From Pisolithus tinctorius (Eukaryota > Basidiomycota > Agaricomycetes > Boletales > Pisolithaceae), in NCBI GenBank assembly GCA_024663395.1, contig JANFAH010000011.1:1674001-1738000 (forward strand): a stretch of DNA of 64,000 nucleotides, read 5' to 3'. Below are positions 45,225-54,289 of the stretch, piece by piece (positions within the stretch are counted from its first letter, which is position 1; every line of letters begins with the position of its first letter). A program made the position numbers and the translations under genes. The notes under the pieces are model-generated. The model did not search any database and had not been told where the DNA came from. It saw only the letters and a program-made list of their open reading frames with translations.

Positions 45225-46466
45225 ATGAGAACTCGAGCTCAATCCCAGAGAGAGGTCGCTGAGAACCTCGCTGTAGTGCTAGCTAATCCGTGTCGACTCC
45301 CTTCCGTCGTTGAACAATTCCAGTCTTTCTCCACTCGACACTGCTCTCACGCTGAAGGCAAAAGTGCTTCGCAAGCTGGTCGCTCCGACCTCCACCCAAC
45401 AACTTTCCATACTCCGTCTCCTCGTAACCGAGGTGATGGACCCGACCCCGACCCTGACTATCCTGATGGTGATCCCGATGGCGGGGGCAGCGGTGAGGGG
45501 GATGTCCCCGAAGACCCGGCTGAGCCACCAGAGGATCCACTCATAGCCCTTGCTAGAGCTGTCCATGCACTTGCATGGTCTAGTTCGCGCACTGGGGACT
45601 CCGATCCTAAGAAACTCTGTGAGTTCCTCGTCCAATGTGAGCTAAACTTCCAAGACCGCCCTCGCACATTCTGCTCTGACAGAGCAAAGGTTACCTTCGC
45701 TCAGTCTTATCTCAAGGGTATGGCTCTGGCTTGGTTCGAGCCAGATCTACTAAACCCCAACAACTATGACCGCCCGCTCTGGATGGACGACTATCACGAG
45801 TTCTTACAAGAGCTCACAACTAATTTCGGTCTGCATGATGCCATAGCGGATGCCATCCAACAACTCGAGAACCTCACCATGAAGGATGGGTCTCGAATTA
45901 CCAAATACGTCGTGGAGTTCAATTGCTGGGCTTCACAGGTCAAGGACTACGGTGTCAGTGCGCTCCGCCACTGCTTCTATAGCGGACTTCCAGACCGCAT
46001 CAAGGATGAGATCGCTCACGTCGGAAAACCTTCCACCCTCGCACAACTCCGTGAACTCGCTCAGACCATCGATGCATGCTACTGGGAGCGCAAAGCAGAG
46101 ATCTCACGTACCACCAAGTCCACCTCCGACAAGTCGCAGTCTTCCAACTCTGACAACAAAACTAAATTGTTGTCCTCCTTGTCCTCTGCTCCAAAGTCCG
46201 ACGCCAAGGGCAAGGGCAAACAGAAAGATCCGCCCAAGTCCGATGCATCTAAGTCCAATATTGCCCACCTTCTGGGTAAAGATGGCAAACTCACCTCCGC
46301 TGAGCGCCAGCATAGGATGAAGAACAACCTCTGCCTCTTCTGTGGCGAGGCTGGCCACTCCGCCAAGGACTGTCCCAAGTCCACCTCTCGCGCAGCCAAA
46401 GCCCGTGCAGCTATGGCTGGAACTCCGCCTACTCCGACTGAGGAGAAGGCAGAGCTAAAAAATTAG
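45225..46466 (+). CDS. Gag of element B
   Basis: 413 residues, intact. It builds the virus-like particle. The N-terminal 100 residues are Pro/Asp/Gly-rich (DPDPDYPDGDPDGGGSGEGD). The retrotransposon gag core spans about 105-280 (FLVQCELNFQDRP, YLKGMALAWFEP, LHDAIADAIQQLENL, YSGLPDRIKDEIAH). A Lys/Ser-rich basic stretch follows (KSDAKGKGKQKDPPKSDAS), then the zinc knuckle CLFCGEAGHSAKDC (about residues 376-389, CX2CX4HX4C). The start is the first ATG after the primer site, 50 bases downstream. The frame ends TAG directly after a -1 slippery heptamer, which would give the gag-pol fusion. No chain-breaking mutation is seen. Confidence 0.88.
   Translation: MRTRAQSQREVAENLAVVLANPCRLPSVVEQFQSFSTRHCSHAEGKSASQAGRSDLHPTTFHTPSPRNRGDGPDPDPDYPDGDPDGGGSGEGDVPEDPAEPPEDPLIALARAVHALAWSSSRTGDSDPKKLCEFLVQCELNFQDRPRTFCSDRAKVTFAQSYLKGMALAWFEPDLLNPNNYDRPLWMDDYHEFLQELTTNFGLHDAIADAIQQLENLTMKDGSRITKYVVEFNCWASQVKDYGVSALRHCFYSGLPDRIKDEIAHVGKPSTLAQLRELAQTIDACYWERKAEISRTTKSTSDKSQSSNSDNKTKLLSSLSSAPKSDAKGKGKQKDPPKSDASKSNIAHLLGKDGKLTSAERQHRMKNNLCLFCGEAGHSAKDCPKSTSRAAKARAAMAGTPPTPTEEKAELKN
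46457..46463 (+). promoter_or_regulatory. Programmed -1 frameshift slippery site, gag-pol of element B
   Basis: A-AAA-AAT followed at once by the gag stop TAG (46464-46466). Slipping back one base gives AAA AAA TTA GTC, and the pol frame is open from there (RSSRELAQPGGSVDPN) until TGA near 46535. The heptamer fits the canonical pattern, and the position at the stop is typical. No pseudoknot was modelled. Confidence 0.6.
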
Positions 46467-49400
46467 TCCGCTCCTCCAGGGAGCTCGCACAGCCTGGAGG
46501 AAGCGTTGATCCCAACTGTGTGCAACCGGACATCTGACTCAATGCGTCCACTCTTTCCAGTCCCAATTCTTTACTTCCGTCTGTAACTCTTCCGGATTAT
46601 TCTGTTGATACTTTTTCTGCGTTGATCGATTCTGGTTCTTCTCATTGCTTCGTAGACCCGTCTATAATCAAAAAATATGCCATTCCTGTTTCCTCTGTTT
46701 CTCTGCCAATTCCGCTCCGCTTGTTTGATGGTAGTACAAATGCTGTCATTTCCCAAGAAGTAGATCTTTCCCTCCGCTTCCCTTCCAGCGATGTCAATTC
46801 CATTTCATTTTATGTTACTCCATTGGATTCTTCATGTTCGCTGGTACTAGGACACAACTGGCTCACCCGCTTCAATCTGTCGATTGACTGGGTATTGGGC
46901 AGTATATCGTTCAAACCATCGCTACAGAGAATGCTGATGCCCCAGGCGCCTTCGTCGTCTTCCGCTGTGACCTCCGCTCCGGATCCGACACCCTCCGCTC
47001 CGTTTGCAGCTCCGACTGCACCTCCGACAGACTCGTGGTGCTCTGCTCCGCTCATCTCACTCATCAATGCTGCTGCGTATGTCAGAGCCTGTGCTCTCCC
47101 TGGCTCTAGACAGTTCCACTTACAGCTCTCCACTGATGATGTGAAGCTTCGTGCGTCCTCCACTTCCTCTCCGCCTCCTGACCTCTCCTCGGTTCCTTCT
47201 GAGTATCACGAGTTTGCCGACGTCTTTAGCAAAGACAAGGCCACTGAACTTCCACCACACCGCTCATTCGATCTCAAGATCGACCTCGAGGAAGGAGCTT
47301 CTCCGCCCATTGGTACAATCTACTCTCTTTCTCCGCCAGAGCTTGAAGCTCTCCGCACCTTCATTGATGAGCATCTTGGCTGCAGCTTCATCAAACAATC
47401 CACCTCCGCTCATGGTGCCCCTGTCCTCTTTGTGAAAAAGAAGGACGGTTCACTCCGCCTCTGCATAGACTACTGAGGACTCAACAAAATCATGAAAAAA
47501 GATCGCTATCCGCTGCTGCTCATCTCTGACCTACTCAATTCTCCAAGCCACGCTAAAGTCTACACCAAGATCGATCTCCACCATGCCTATCATCTGGTCC
47601 GCATAGCAGACGGTGATGAGTGGAAAACGGCTTTCCGCACTCATTATGGTTCTTACGAGTGGCAGGTGATGCCATTCGGTCTGACTAACGCACCTGCGGC
47701 TTTCCAGCGATTCGTCAATAGCATCTTTGCAGACATGCTCGATGTCTGCGTCATGGAATACCTCAATGACATCCTAATCTATTCGCAGGACATGGAGTCG
47801 CATCGCAAACACATAAAAGAGGTACTCCACCGCCTTCGAAAGCATGGCCTTTATGCCAAGCTGGAGAAGTGCGAGTTTCACTCTGACTCCGTCGAGTACC
47901 TCAGTTATGTTCTTTCTCCCTCCAGTCTCACCAAGTCTGCTGAGAAGGTTCAGGCAGTCTGCGACTGGCCTGAGCCACAGAAGGTGCGAGACATCCAGTC
48001 TTTCCTTGGTTTTGCAAACTTCTACAGACGATTCATTAATAACTACTCCGACATCATCATTCTGCTCACTCACCTCACGTGAAAGGGTGCTCCTTGGAAC
48101 GTTTCTGAGGAGTGCCGCTCCGCTTTCCTCCACCTGAAGGATGCCTTCAGCTGCGCTCCTATTCTCACTCACTGGGTTCTTGATGCTCTGCTTACAGTGG
48201 AAACCGACGCCTCCGACTATGCCATTGCTGGCATTTTGTTGGTCACCTGCTCCGACAGTGAACTCCGCCCAGTCGCTTTCTACTCTCGCACCATGACTGC
48301 GCCAGAACTCAACTATGATACCCACGACAAGGAGTTGTTGGCTATCTTCGAGGCTTTCCGCCACTGGTGGCATTACCTAGAAGGCTCCGCCTTACCTGTC
48401 GATGTGGTGATGGACCACAAAAACCTTGAGTATTTTTCCACCTCTAAGGTTCTCACCCGTCGACAGGCCCGCTGGTCGGAGTACCTTTCCCAGTTTAATC
48501 TTTCTATCTGCTTCTGACCTGGCCGCTTGGGAGCCAAACCCAACGCACTTACACAACGTTGGGATGTCTACCCAAAAGGGGGGGGATAGGGACTACGCAC
48601 AGGTAAATCCTCACAATCTCCACCCTATGTTTACACAGGAGCAACTCGCGTCGTCCCTCCATACCACCACCCTCTTGGCACCTGTACTCCGCGCCGCCAT
48701 GGTCTTTGATGTTGAGTGCTTGCACTCCGACATCATCTCCGCCCTACCCTCAGACCCTGTCTCCACCAGCCATCTCCCAACTCCGACTAAGCCTCGGTGG
48801 TCCCTGGACTCCGACGGTCTACTCCGCCTTGACGGTCGTATCTTTGTCCCTGACATTGATGACCTCCACCTTCAAGTGCTTCAGTTCAAGCATGATCATC
48901 CTCTAGCAGGCCATTTCGGGCAAAATCGCACCCTAGAACTCGTCCGCAGGGACTACGTGTGGCCCAACCTCCGCTCCAACGTGAAAGAATACGTCAGGTC
49001 TTGCACCGCCTGTGGACGGAGCAAAACTCCGCGCCACCGCCCTTATGGTCTACTGAAGCAACTCCCCATCCCAGAGAGACCTTGGAACTCCATCTCCATG
49101 GACTTCATCGAACACCTCCCCAATTCCAATGGCTACTCCGCCATACTCGTGGTAGTGGACTGCCTCTCAAAGCAAGCAGTGTTCATCCCCACCCACGACT
49201 CTGTCACCTCTGCCGAACTCACTAAGCTCTTCCTTACCCATGTCTTCTCCAAGCACGGAGTACCAGCTAATGTCACCTCCGACAGAGGTCCTGAGTTCGT
49301 CTCACACTTCTTCCGCTCTCTAGGAAAAGCCCTTGATATGCGCCTTCACTTCACTTCGGGTTACCACCCAGAAGGTGATGGCCAGACCAAGCGAATGAAC

Positions 49401-50198
49401 CAGACCCTCGAGCAGTACCTTCGTGTCTACTGTAACTACCAACAAGACAATTGGGCTGAGCTGTTACCCCTAGCGGAGTTTGCTTTCAACAATGCACCAA
49501 GTGCGACTACTGGAGTTTCCCCTTTCTTCGCTAACAAGGGATACCATCCAAACCTGTCTGTGGTCCCTCACCAAGATGTCACTTCCCCAAGGGCTCATGA
49601 CTATGTCGTTGAGCTCTCCGCCCTTCATGACTTCCTCCGCTCCGAAATGTCCGCCGCTCAACAGCGCTACCAGGGTCCAGCAGATGCTAAACGCATACCT
49701 CCGCCTGAGTTCAAGGTCGGAGAACAGGCCTACGTCAAAGCCAAGTACTTCCGCTCCACCTGTCCTTCGGAAAAACTCTCCGAAAAGTACTTAGGTCCGT
49801 TCACCATCCTGGCCAGGCCAGGTACGCATTCTGTCACCCTTAAGCTCCCTGACTCTATGCAGTCGGTACATCCGGTCTTCCATGTCTCACAACTGGAAGC
49901 CGCAGCGGCTAACCCTTTCCCAAACTGACATCAACCTCCACCTCTGCCAGTGGATGTCGATGGTGACCTTGAGTACGAAGTATCAGAGATACTCGACTCT
50001 AAGGTGGACCGCCGTCGCCGCCACTGTCAACTCTTGTATCTAGTCCACTGGGCTGGTTACGAGAACACCGACGAAGAAACCTCTTGGTTGCTTGCAACTG
50101 AGCTAGATCACGCTTCCGACATAGTATCCGCCTTCCATGAACACTATCACACACACCTGGCCCATACCAGCCTCCACCATAATACTCCGCCTACATAA
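46464..50198 (+). pseudogene. Element B pol: protease, RT, RNase H, integrase, chromodomain; inactivated
   Basis: Protease: [12 protein letters not shown] (about 46622), DSG intact, and [50 protein letters not shown] and active site YLND at about 47759-47770 (YLDD expected; Asn at 47765-47767). RNase H: VETDASDYAIAGIL, HDKELLAIFEAFRHW. Integrase: HFGQNRTLELVRRDYVWP..CTACGRSK zinc-binding domain (about 48910-49025), core MDFIEHLP, TSDRGPEFVSHFF and GDGQTKRMNQTLE, with Lys at 49389-49391 instead of the catalytic Glu (35 residues after the second Asp, as expected). C-terminal chromodomain from about 49970: [32 protein letters not shown]. Breaks: TGA near 46535, 47474, 48080, 48515 and 49926, and an extra G in a G8 run (48578-48585). 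Confidence 0.88.
49950..50198 (+). other. Chromodomain at the C-terminus of element B integrase
   Basis: The fold is recognisable by [20 protein letters not shown] then [18 protein letters not shown] and a C-terminal helix ending in EHYHTHL. Chromodomains on chromovirus integrases steer insertion to methylated-histone heterochromatin, which agrees with B lying inside another element. It is separated from the integrase body by a TGA at 49926-49928, a probable CGA mutation. Confidence 0.82.
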
Positions 50199-50385
50199 AC
50201 CTCCTCCACGGACCAACTCCGCCTCTTACCGAACTACCTTGAGTACTTTAGAATTTTCTCCGCTTATCCATTTCACTTCTCAGAGTCACAAGCAAAAACA
50301 CAAGTTTATCTCGTAGTAATACAAAATATACAGACTAAAGACAAAAAAAAAGAAAAAGAAAAAGAAGAAAGAAAACAACACTACT
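50199..50385. other. Spacer between convergent pol and antisense gene of element B
   Basis: Short AT-rich spacer with an A-rich run (50341-50375). It probably contains the 3' end of the antisense transcript. Confidence 0.4.
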
Positions 50386-51580
50386 CTACTCTTCCATCGC
50401 TTGTCCTCCGCCACCCTCCTGTTCTTCATCGCCTTCCTGCTCCCCTTTGACTTCTTCCTCATTATCCCCCTCTGCACCTTCATCCGCTTCCTCTCGCTGG
50501 TCCTCCGCCACCTCCGACTGCGGCCTCCTCCATCCTCCTCCTGTGCGTTTGAACTCGGCCACTCTGGCCTCACGCGCATCCTCCCTTCTCCTCATCTCCG
50601 CCCACTCTGCCCAGGCACGGTACAGTGCCCACTCGTTGGCGGTCTGCTCTGCAGCCTCTGCCATCCACTCCGCTGCCTCTGCCATCCTCTCAAAGGCCAG
50701 TGCAGCGGTCTCATGCGCTTCGGCCTGCCTCTCCATGGCCTGCAGCTGCCGCTCCCTCTCCCACTCCGCCCACCGTGTGTGTACTCCTGCCCCTGAGGGA
50801 CCCTCAAGCGGTGTTGCTGGCTCCTCCTCGCCCTCTCCGCCTGCCTCCCACTTGTCGTCCGCTTCCTCCGTCTCTGTCGCTTTCTCCTTTCCCTTCCCTC
50901 GCGTCCTCTTCTTCTTCTCCCCTCGGGAGCTCCCCGTCCCTGCTCTCTTCCATGAAGGCCCTGCCGCCACCTCTTCCTGCATCCAGCTGCACATCTTCTT
51001 CTTGTTGTGGCAGGGCACGCAGGCCCTGGTCTTGCCCTGCCCCGGCTCACACTGCCCTGCCATCAGACTCGCTATACAGCGAGTGCAGGGGGCTCTTCTG
51101 GTCGCGGTGACCACCACGGAGGTCCCAGGGACCTTCTGGGCAGTGTTGACATTGTACACCGCACCGCATAATCTAAGAAAATAAAAACTGCGAGTCAGCT
51201 CCGCCACTCACCTTTGTGTGGCCTCATTCTGCTTGGCCTGAGCCCTCTCCTCAGAGGCCCTCTGCCTCTGCCTCTGCCTCTCTGTCTCCTCCTCTGCCGC
51301 CTTCTTCCTCCTCCACTCTCTTCCTCTGCTCTGCCTCCAACCTCTCCTCCTCTGCCTTCCGCCTCTTGGCCTCCTCGCATTTGGCCTTGCACTCTGCCTC
51401 ACGTTCTCTCTCTCTCCACTCGGTCTCCTCTCGACGGCGCGCCTTTTCCGCGGACTTCTCCCACTCAGTGTCGGTGGAGTTGTCTGTGAGAACGACCAGT
51501 TCTTCATCCGCGACTTGGGAGTAGTCATGGACATGGCCAGGGGTTGGCTGGGGGGTTTTGCTCTGGTGCTGGGAAGACAT
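50386..51580 (-). CDS. Antisense accessory gene of element B, coiled-coil plus cysteine-cluster protein
   Basis: Encoded opposite to gag-pol, between the chromodomain and the 3' LTR. Exon 1 starts at the ATG at 51580 (MSSQHQSKTPQPTPGH), passes through an acidic patch (DEELVVLTDNSTDTEWE) into a long charged helix (Arg/Glu/Lys-rich, 51460-51215). A 38-base intron (51174-51211, GTGAGT...TTAG) leads to exon 2 (51173-50386): YNVNTAQKVPGTSVVV, then the cluster PCTRCIASLMAGQCEPG and TRACVPCHNKKKMCSW (C-x2-C-x8-C-x9-C-x2-C-x5-C), a Lys/Arg stretch (GEKKKRTRGKGKEK), a second helical part rich in Trp/Ala/Glu (WAEWERERQLQAMERQ), and an acidic tail. A register change near 51300 inside low-complexity sequence may be a frameshift. 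The cluster resembles that of element A's antisense gene. Function unknown. Confidence 0.6.
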
Positions 51581-51762
51581 GATGATGGGGGATGGGATAC
51601 GAAGGTTCAGTACCCTAACACGTGTTTTTAAGCGGTACTTCAAACTCCGACAGAGCTCCGCCACGGCTAAAGCCATTATCCTTGAGGCATCAAAATAATT
51701 TCAAATGATCAACTCGTGTTGATCTCATCCCGTACATGCGGCCTTCAGGGGTTCAGGCCCTA

Positions 51763-51774
51763 AGGGGGGGGCAC
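51763..51774 (+). promoter_or_regulatory. Polypurine tract of element B
   Basis: AGGGGGGGG then CAC immediately before the 3' LTR (TGTCACGAC). A G8 purine run at this place fits the plus-strand primer. Confidence 0.65.
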
Positions 51775-52487
51775 TGTCACGACCATGCGTTCATTATAAG
51801 TCCCTATACACTCCGCACCCTACTCCGCCAGTTGTTCACTCACTCCACACCAACTCCGCCCAACGTCTGCTGTTTACGAACCATCTCCACTCCGACTGCT
51901 GTCGGACTTGTGTTACTCTCCTACTGGACCAAGTGGTCTGTTCTCTGAGGGGCATGTGACTACCCTCGCAGTCAGGTACTCCGCAGCGCGCTCACCGCAT
52001 GGTCCAGTGCCTGGACTATTTCCTTTCCTGGATGTTCTGTGTTACCCATTCGTATGTCCTCCGTCTACCCTTCATTCGTCATCCAGGAAATTTTACTTGA
52101 AAATTTATGAGTCTCCGTATGTCAGTTCCGATTCCGATTACTGTACCTCCATAACAGTATAAAAGCATGTACTGTACTCTGCTGTTCTTTAGTATGAATA
52201 TCAACTTAGTTCCTACTCCCTCTGATTCTGTCTTCTGTCTGTCGGAGCTATCTCTGACTCTCCGTCTGTACTCTCCCTCTGAAATACGAGGGCTGAGATC
52301 GTGCAAGGGGGTAGTGCACGAGCTAAACCCGACGCCCTCACTCCGCTCTGCCTTTGTCTCGGCGGTCTTCGTTCCTGCCGACACTCCACTAGTTGGAGTT
52401 CTGTTCTTCTGTGTCGGACTTGCTTCCGAACCCCTCTCTAGACCTTGTATAGCGTCGGAGTTGGTCGGAGTAGGCCCGGACTTGACA
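51775..52487 (+). repeat. 3' LTR of element B
   Basis: 713 bases, TGTCACGAC...GACTTGACA, the same length as the 5' LTR. By-eye comparison finds about 28 differences, all transitions and most at CpG, for example CTACCGGACCGAGCGGTCCG against CTACTGGACCAAGTGGTCTG. Target duplication GGAGG follows at 52488-52492. Confidence 0.92.
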
Positions 52488-52492
52488 GGAGG

Positions 52493-52836
52493 GCAGAGCA
52501 TATTGTACTGGCACGAAGTCCAGCTTGTGGAATTTAGGGCAACAGGGGAAACCAGAGTTTTTTAGAGGTAAGTGGCACGGATGACTGGTGACATGGCTGA
52601 GCAGTGGCACGGCTACTGAATTCTGGATGACTCTGTGCAAATGCAGCATTTCCAGATCAGCATTTTGATGACTGAGTGACATGCTGAAGGTCAGTAGAGG
52701 CTCCGAAGGTGACAGGGGTTGGGAGGAAACACAAGGACACAAGCAGGAAAAATTCTGAAATGGGTTTGTCATAGAGGCCTGCAGAATTTAGTGACAGATT
52801 CCTGTTCCAGCCTCAGGGAGTATATGGCTCCCTACA
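52493..52836 (-). repeat. 5' LTR of element A, proximal segment (344 bp)
   Basis: Resumes the LTR of A right after the target duplication of B and ends CCCTACA; then CTGT (52837-52840), the right target duplication of A. Confidence 0.88.
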
Positions 52837-52840
52837 CTGT

Positions 52841-53370
52841 TAGTGCAAGGAATGATGCTAGCTTGAGTGCATTGTCCAGTTGTTTCCACTTGACAATTGC
52901 TGATAACTTTGCTAGATCTGGTTGCACTCCATGTGGTCCAATTGTTGCTCCAGTGAGCATTGTTTCTGTCATGTACAAGTGGCACTTGGTTGGTGATAAC
53001 AATAGTTTGCATGTTCTGCATTGCTGGAAAATCCTTCATAGTTTTGTTAGCATACCATTGAAGGTGTTGTCTGTGCAGCTGCTGTCATCTACGAATAATT
53101 CCATTGTGTTGTCTGATAGTATGTCATGTAGGCAGTTGGTCACTGTTGCTGAGAACATTGTTGGTGCACCTGTCCATCCCACATCAGCAAAACTATGATG
53201 TGCTTAATCTGTCTTGATTCCAGCTTAATTACTTGGAAATTTTTGTCAAGAGTGTCAAGAGCACTAAGCTGTACCAAGCCAGTAAGTTGAGACACACCAA
53301 GCCACACTAGCTTGATTTGGGTACTGTTGTGCACCATTTTTTCAGGAGAACACAGCCACAATGATGGCAT
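52841..53370 (-). pseudogene. Gypsy G0 pol, 5' part: reverse transcriptase with intact FVDD
   Basis: On the minus strand FADVGWTGAPTMFSATVT, then the active site FVDD (53084-53095, both Asp present), CKLLLSPTKCHLYMTETM and LKLASFLALT up to 52841. Deleting element A and one CTGT joins LALT to GHFQDLIRGYAK (34625) in frame. A TGA lies near 53036. Upstream (53370-53200) a frame EFDSNYGMPSLWLCSPE may be the PR-RT spacer. Related segments at about 53345-53410 and 53450-53540 show a local tandem duplication. Confidence 0.8.
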
Positions 53371-53573
53371 TCCATAATTAGAATCAAACTCTGCACTAAT
53401 TGATTATGTAAGCATGCCATAATGATTGATATGGGCACCATTAGGGTCCATTTTTCAAGTTGAACACAGCTGTGTCCACATTGAATGATGCTCATGCCTG
53501 AAATAGAATCAAACTCCACACAACATGCTTATGTAAACATTACATAATAGTTGATATGGGTATCATTAACCTC
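53371..53573. other. Diverged tandem duplication upstream of G0 RT
   Basis: Two copies of a segment around GATATGGG(C/T)A(C/T)CATTA and AGAATCAAACTC(T/C)(G/A)CAC. Probably the G0 spacer before RT, duplicated. It ends where the Ngaro repeat begins at 53574. Confidence 0.4.
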
Positions 53574-53770
53574 CATGTGTTTCGAACGCTTTGTTTCTCA
53601 GTGGGAAACTATGTACAATGAGAGAAGGAAATGGAGATGTCGCGGTTTCTAAGTGAGATCTATATGCCAGGACGAAAAGCTTGACGATGGAACTGTGAAT
53701 TGGGTGGAAACCCAAAGGGTTTTCCAGCCTGGAGGAGGAAATGTATCTGGGGCGAAGAGTGAGCTGTGAG
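53574..53770. repeat. Split direct repeat B2 of Ngaro element
   Basis: Starts CATGTGTTTCGAACGCTTTG and ends GCGAAGAGTGAGCTGTG; recurs at 54031-54224 with very few changes. Confidence 0.85.
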
Positions 53771-54030
53771 GGCGGGATGGGTACCGATCAGGTCAATTCT
53801 TCATGGCTTTCCCAGATGACAATGTCCTGCCTGTGGGCATTTAGACCTGAGAGAGGGTGCGGCGGGTGGGTGCGAAAAACGAGAGGAGATCTGCTTGATG
53901 GCTGGAGGCGCAGAATCTGCAATTCGCGAAGTGTGCAGAGGACAAGAGACGCGTCACACTTCGCTTACTCACGCATGGACTAAATTCTATGCAATGCTCT
54001 GTAAACTCCGCTTACATAGAAAACTATCCA

Positions 54031-54224
54031 TGTGTTTCGAACGCTTTGTTTCTCAGTGGGAAACTATGTACAATGAGAGAAGGAAATGGAGATGTCGCGG
54101 TTTCTAAGTGAGATCTATATGCCAGGACGAAAAGCTTGACGATGGAACTGTGAATTGGGTGGAAACCCGAAGGGTTTTCCAGCCCAGAGGAGGAAATGTA
54201 TCTGGGGCGAAGAGTGAGCTGTGT
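54031..54224. repeat. Split direct repeat B1 of Ngaro element
   Basis: Same sequence as 53574-53770. The 260 bases between them (A2) are not repeated elsewhere in the window. The right end borders the recombinase 3' end. Confidence 0.85.
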
Positions 54225-54289
54225 CCCTTTGATGAAGGAGCCCAGCGACGCCTACAGCGAAGCTCTTAGCCCTGTGAAAAGGAGATGGG

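Larger units (their letters stand above)
44450..52487 (+). mobile_element. Element B: chromodomain gypsy (chromovirus), 8038 bp, with antisense gene
   Basis: Complete element on the plus strand: 713-bp 5' LTR, self-complementary primer site, gag, -1 slippery site, pol (protease-RT-RNase H-integrase), chromodomain, an antisense gene, polypurine tract, 713-bp 3' LTR. The 5-base duplication and empty site confirm its ends. A C-terminal chromodomain puts it in the chromoviruses; the self-priming signal resembles the Tf1/sushi branch. It is younger than A, into whose LTR it inserted. LTRs differ at about 28 positions by eye, all transitions. Pol has five in-frame TGA codons and one frameshift, so it is not autonomous. 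Confidence 0.92.
34630..52836 (-). mobile_element. Element A: gypsy LTR retrotransposon with antisense gene (10.2 kb without nested B)
   Basis: Complete element on the minus strand, split by element B in its 5' LTR. LTRs are 996 bases each (34630-35625 and 43798-44449 plus 52493-52836); in transcription sense they begin TGTAGG and end in TCTTACA/TCTCACA. Order on the minus strand: 5' LTR, leader ORF, gag with zinc knuckle and protease, RT, RNase H, integrase, an antisense gene, polypurine tract, 3' LTR. The pol type, with an FIDD-like RT motif and an NGVVE-like integrase motif, is the very common basidiomycete gypsy lineage. The C-terminus shows no chromodomain. Multiple TGA stops make it dead. 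Confidence 0.88.

Noticed and set aside
50447..51184. Long plus-strand frames of 131-245 codons in element B after the chromodomain
   Set aside because: They are complements of the low-complexity antisense gene; composition is Ser/Leu/Pro repeats and they lack the splice-supported structure of the minus-strand gene.
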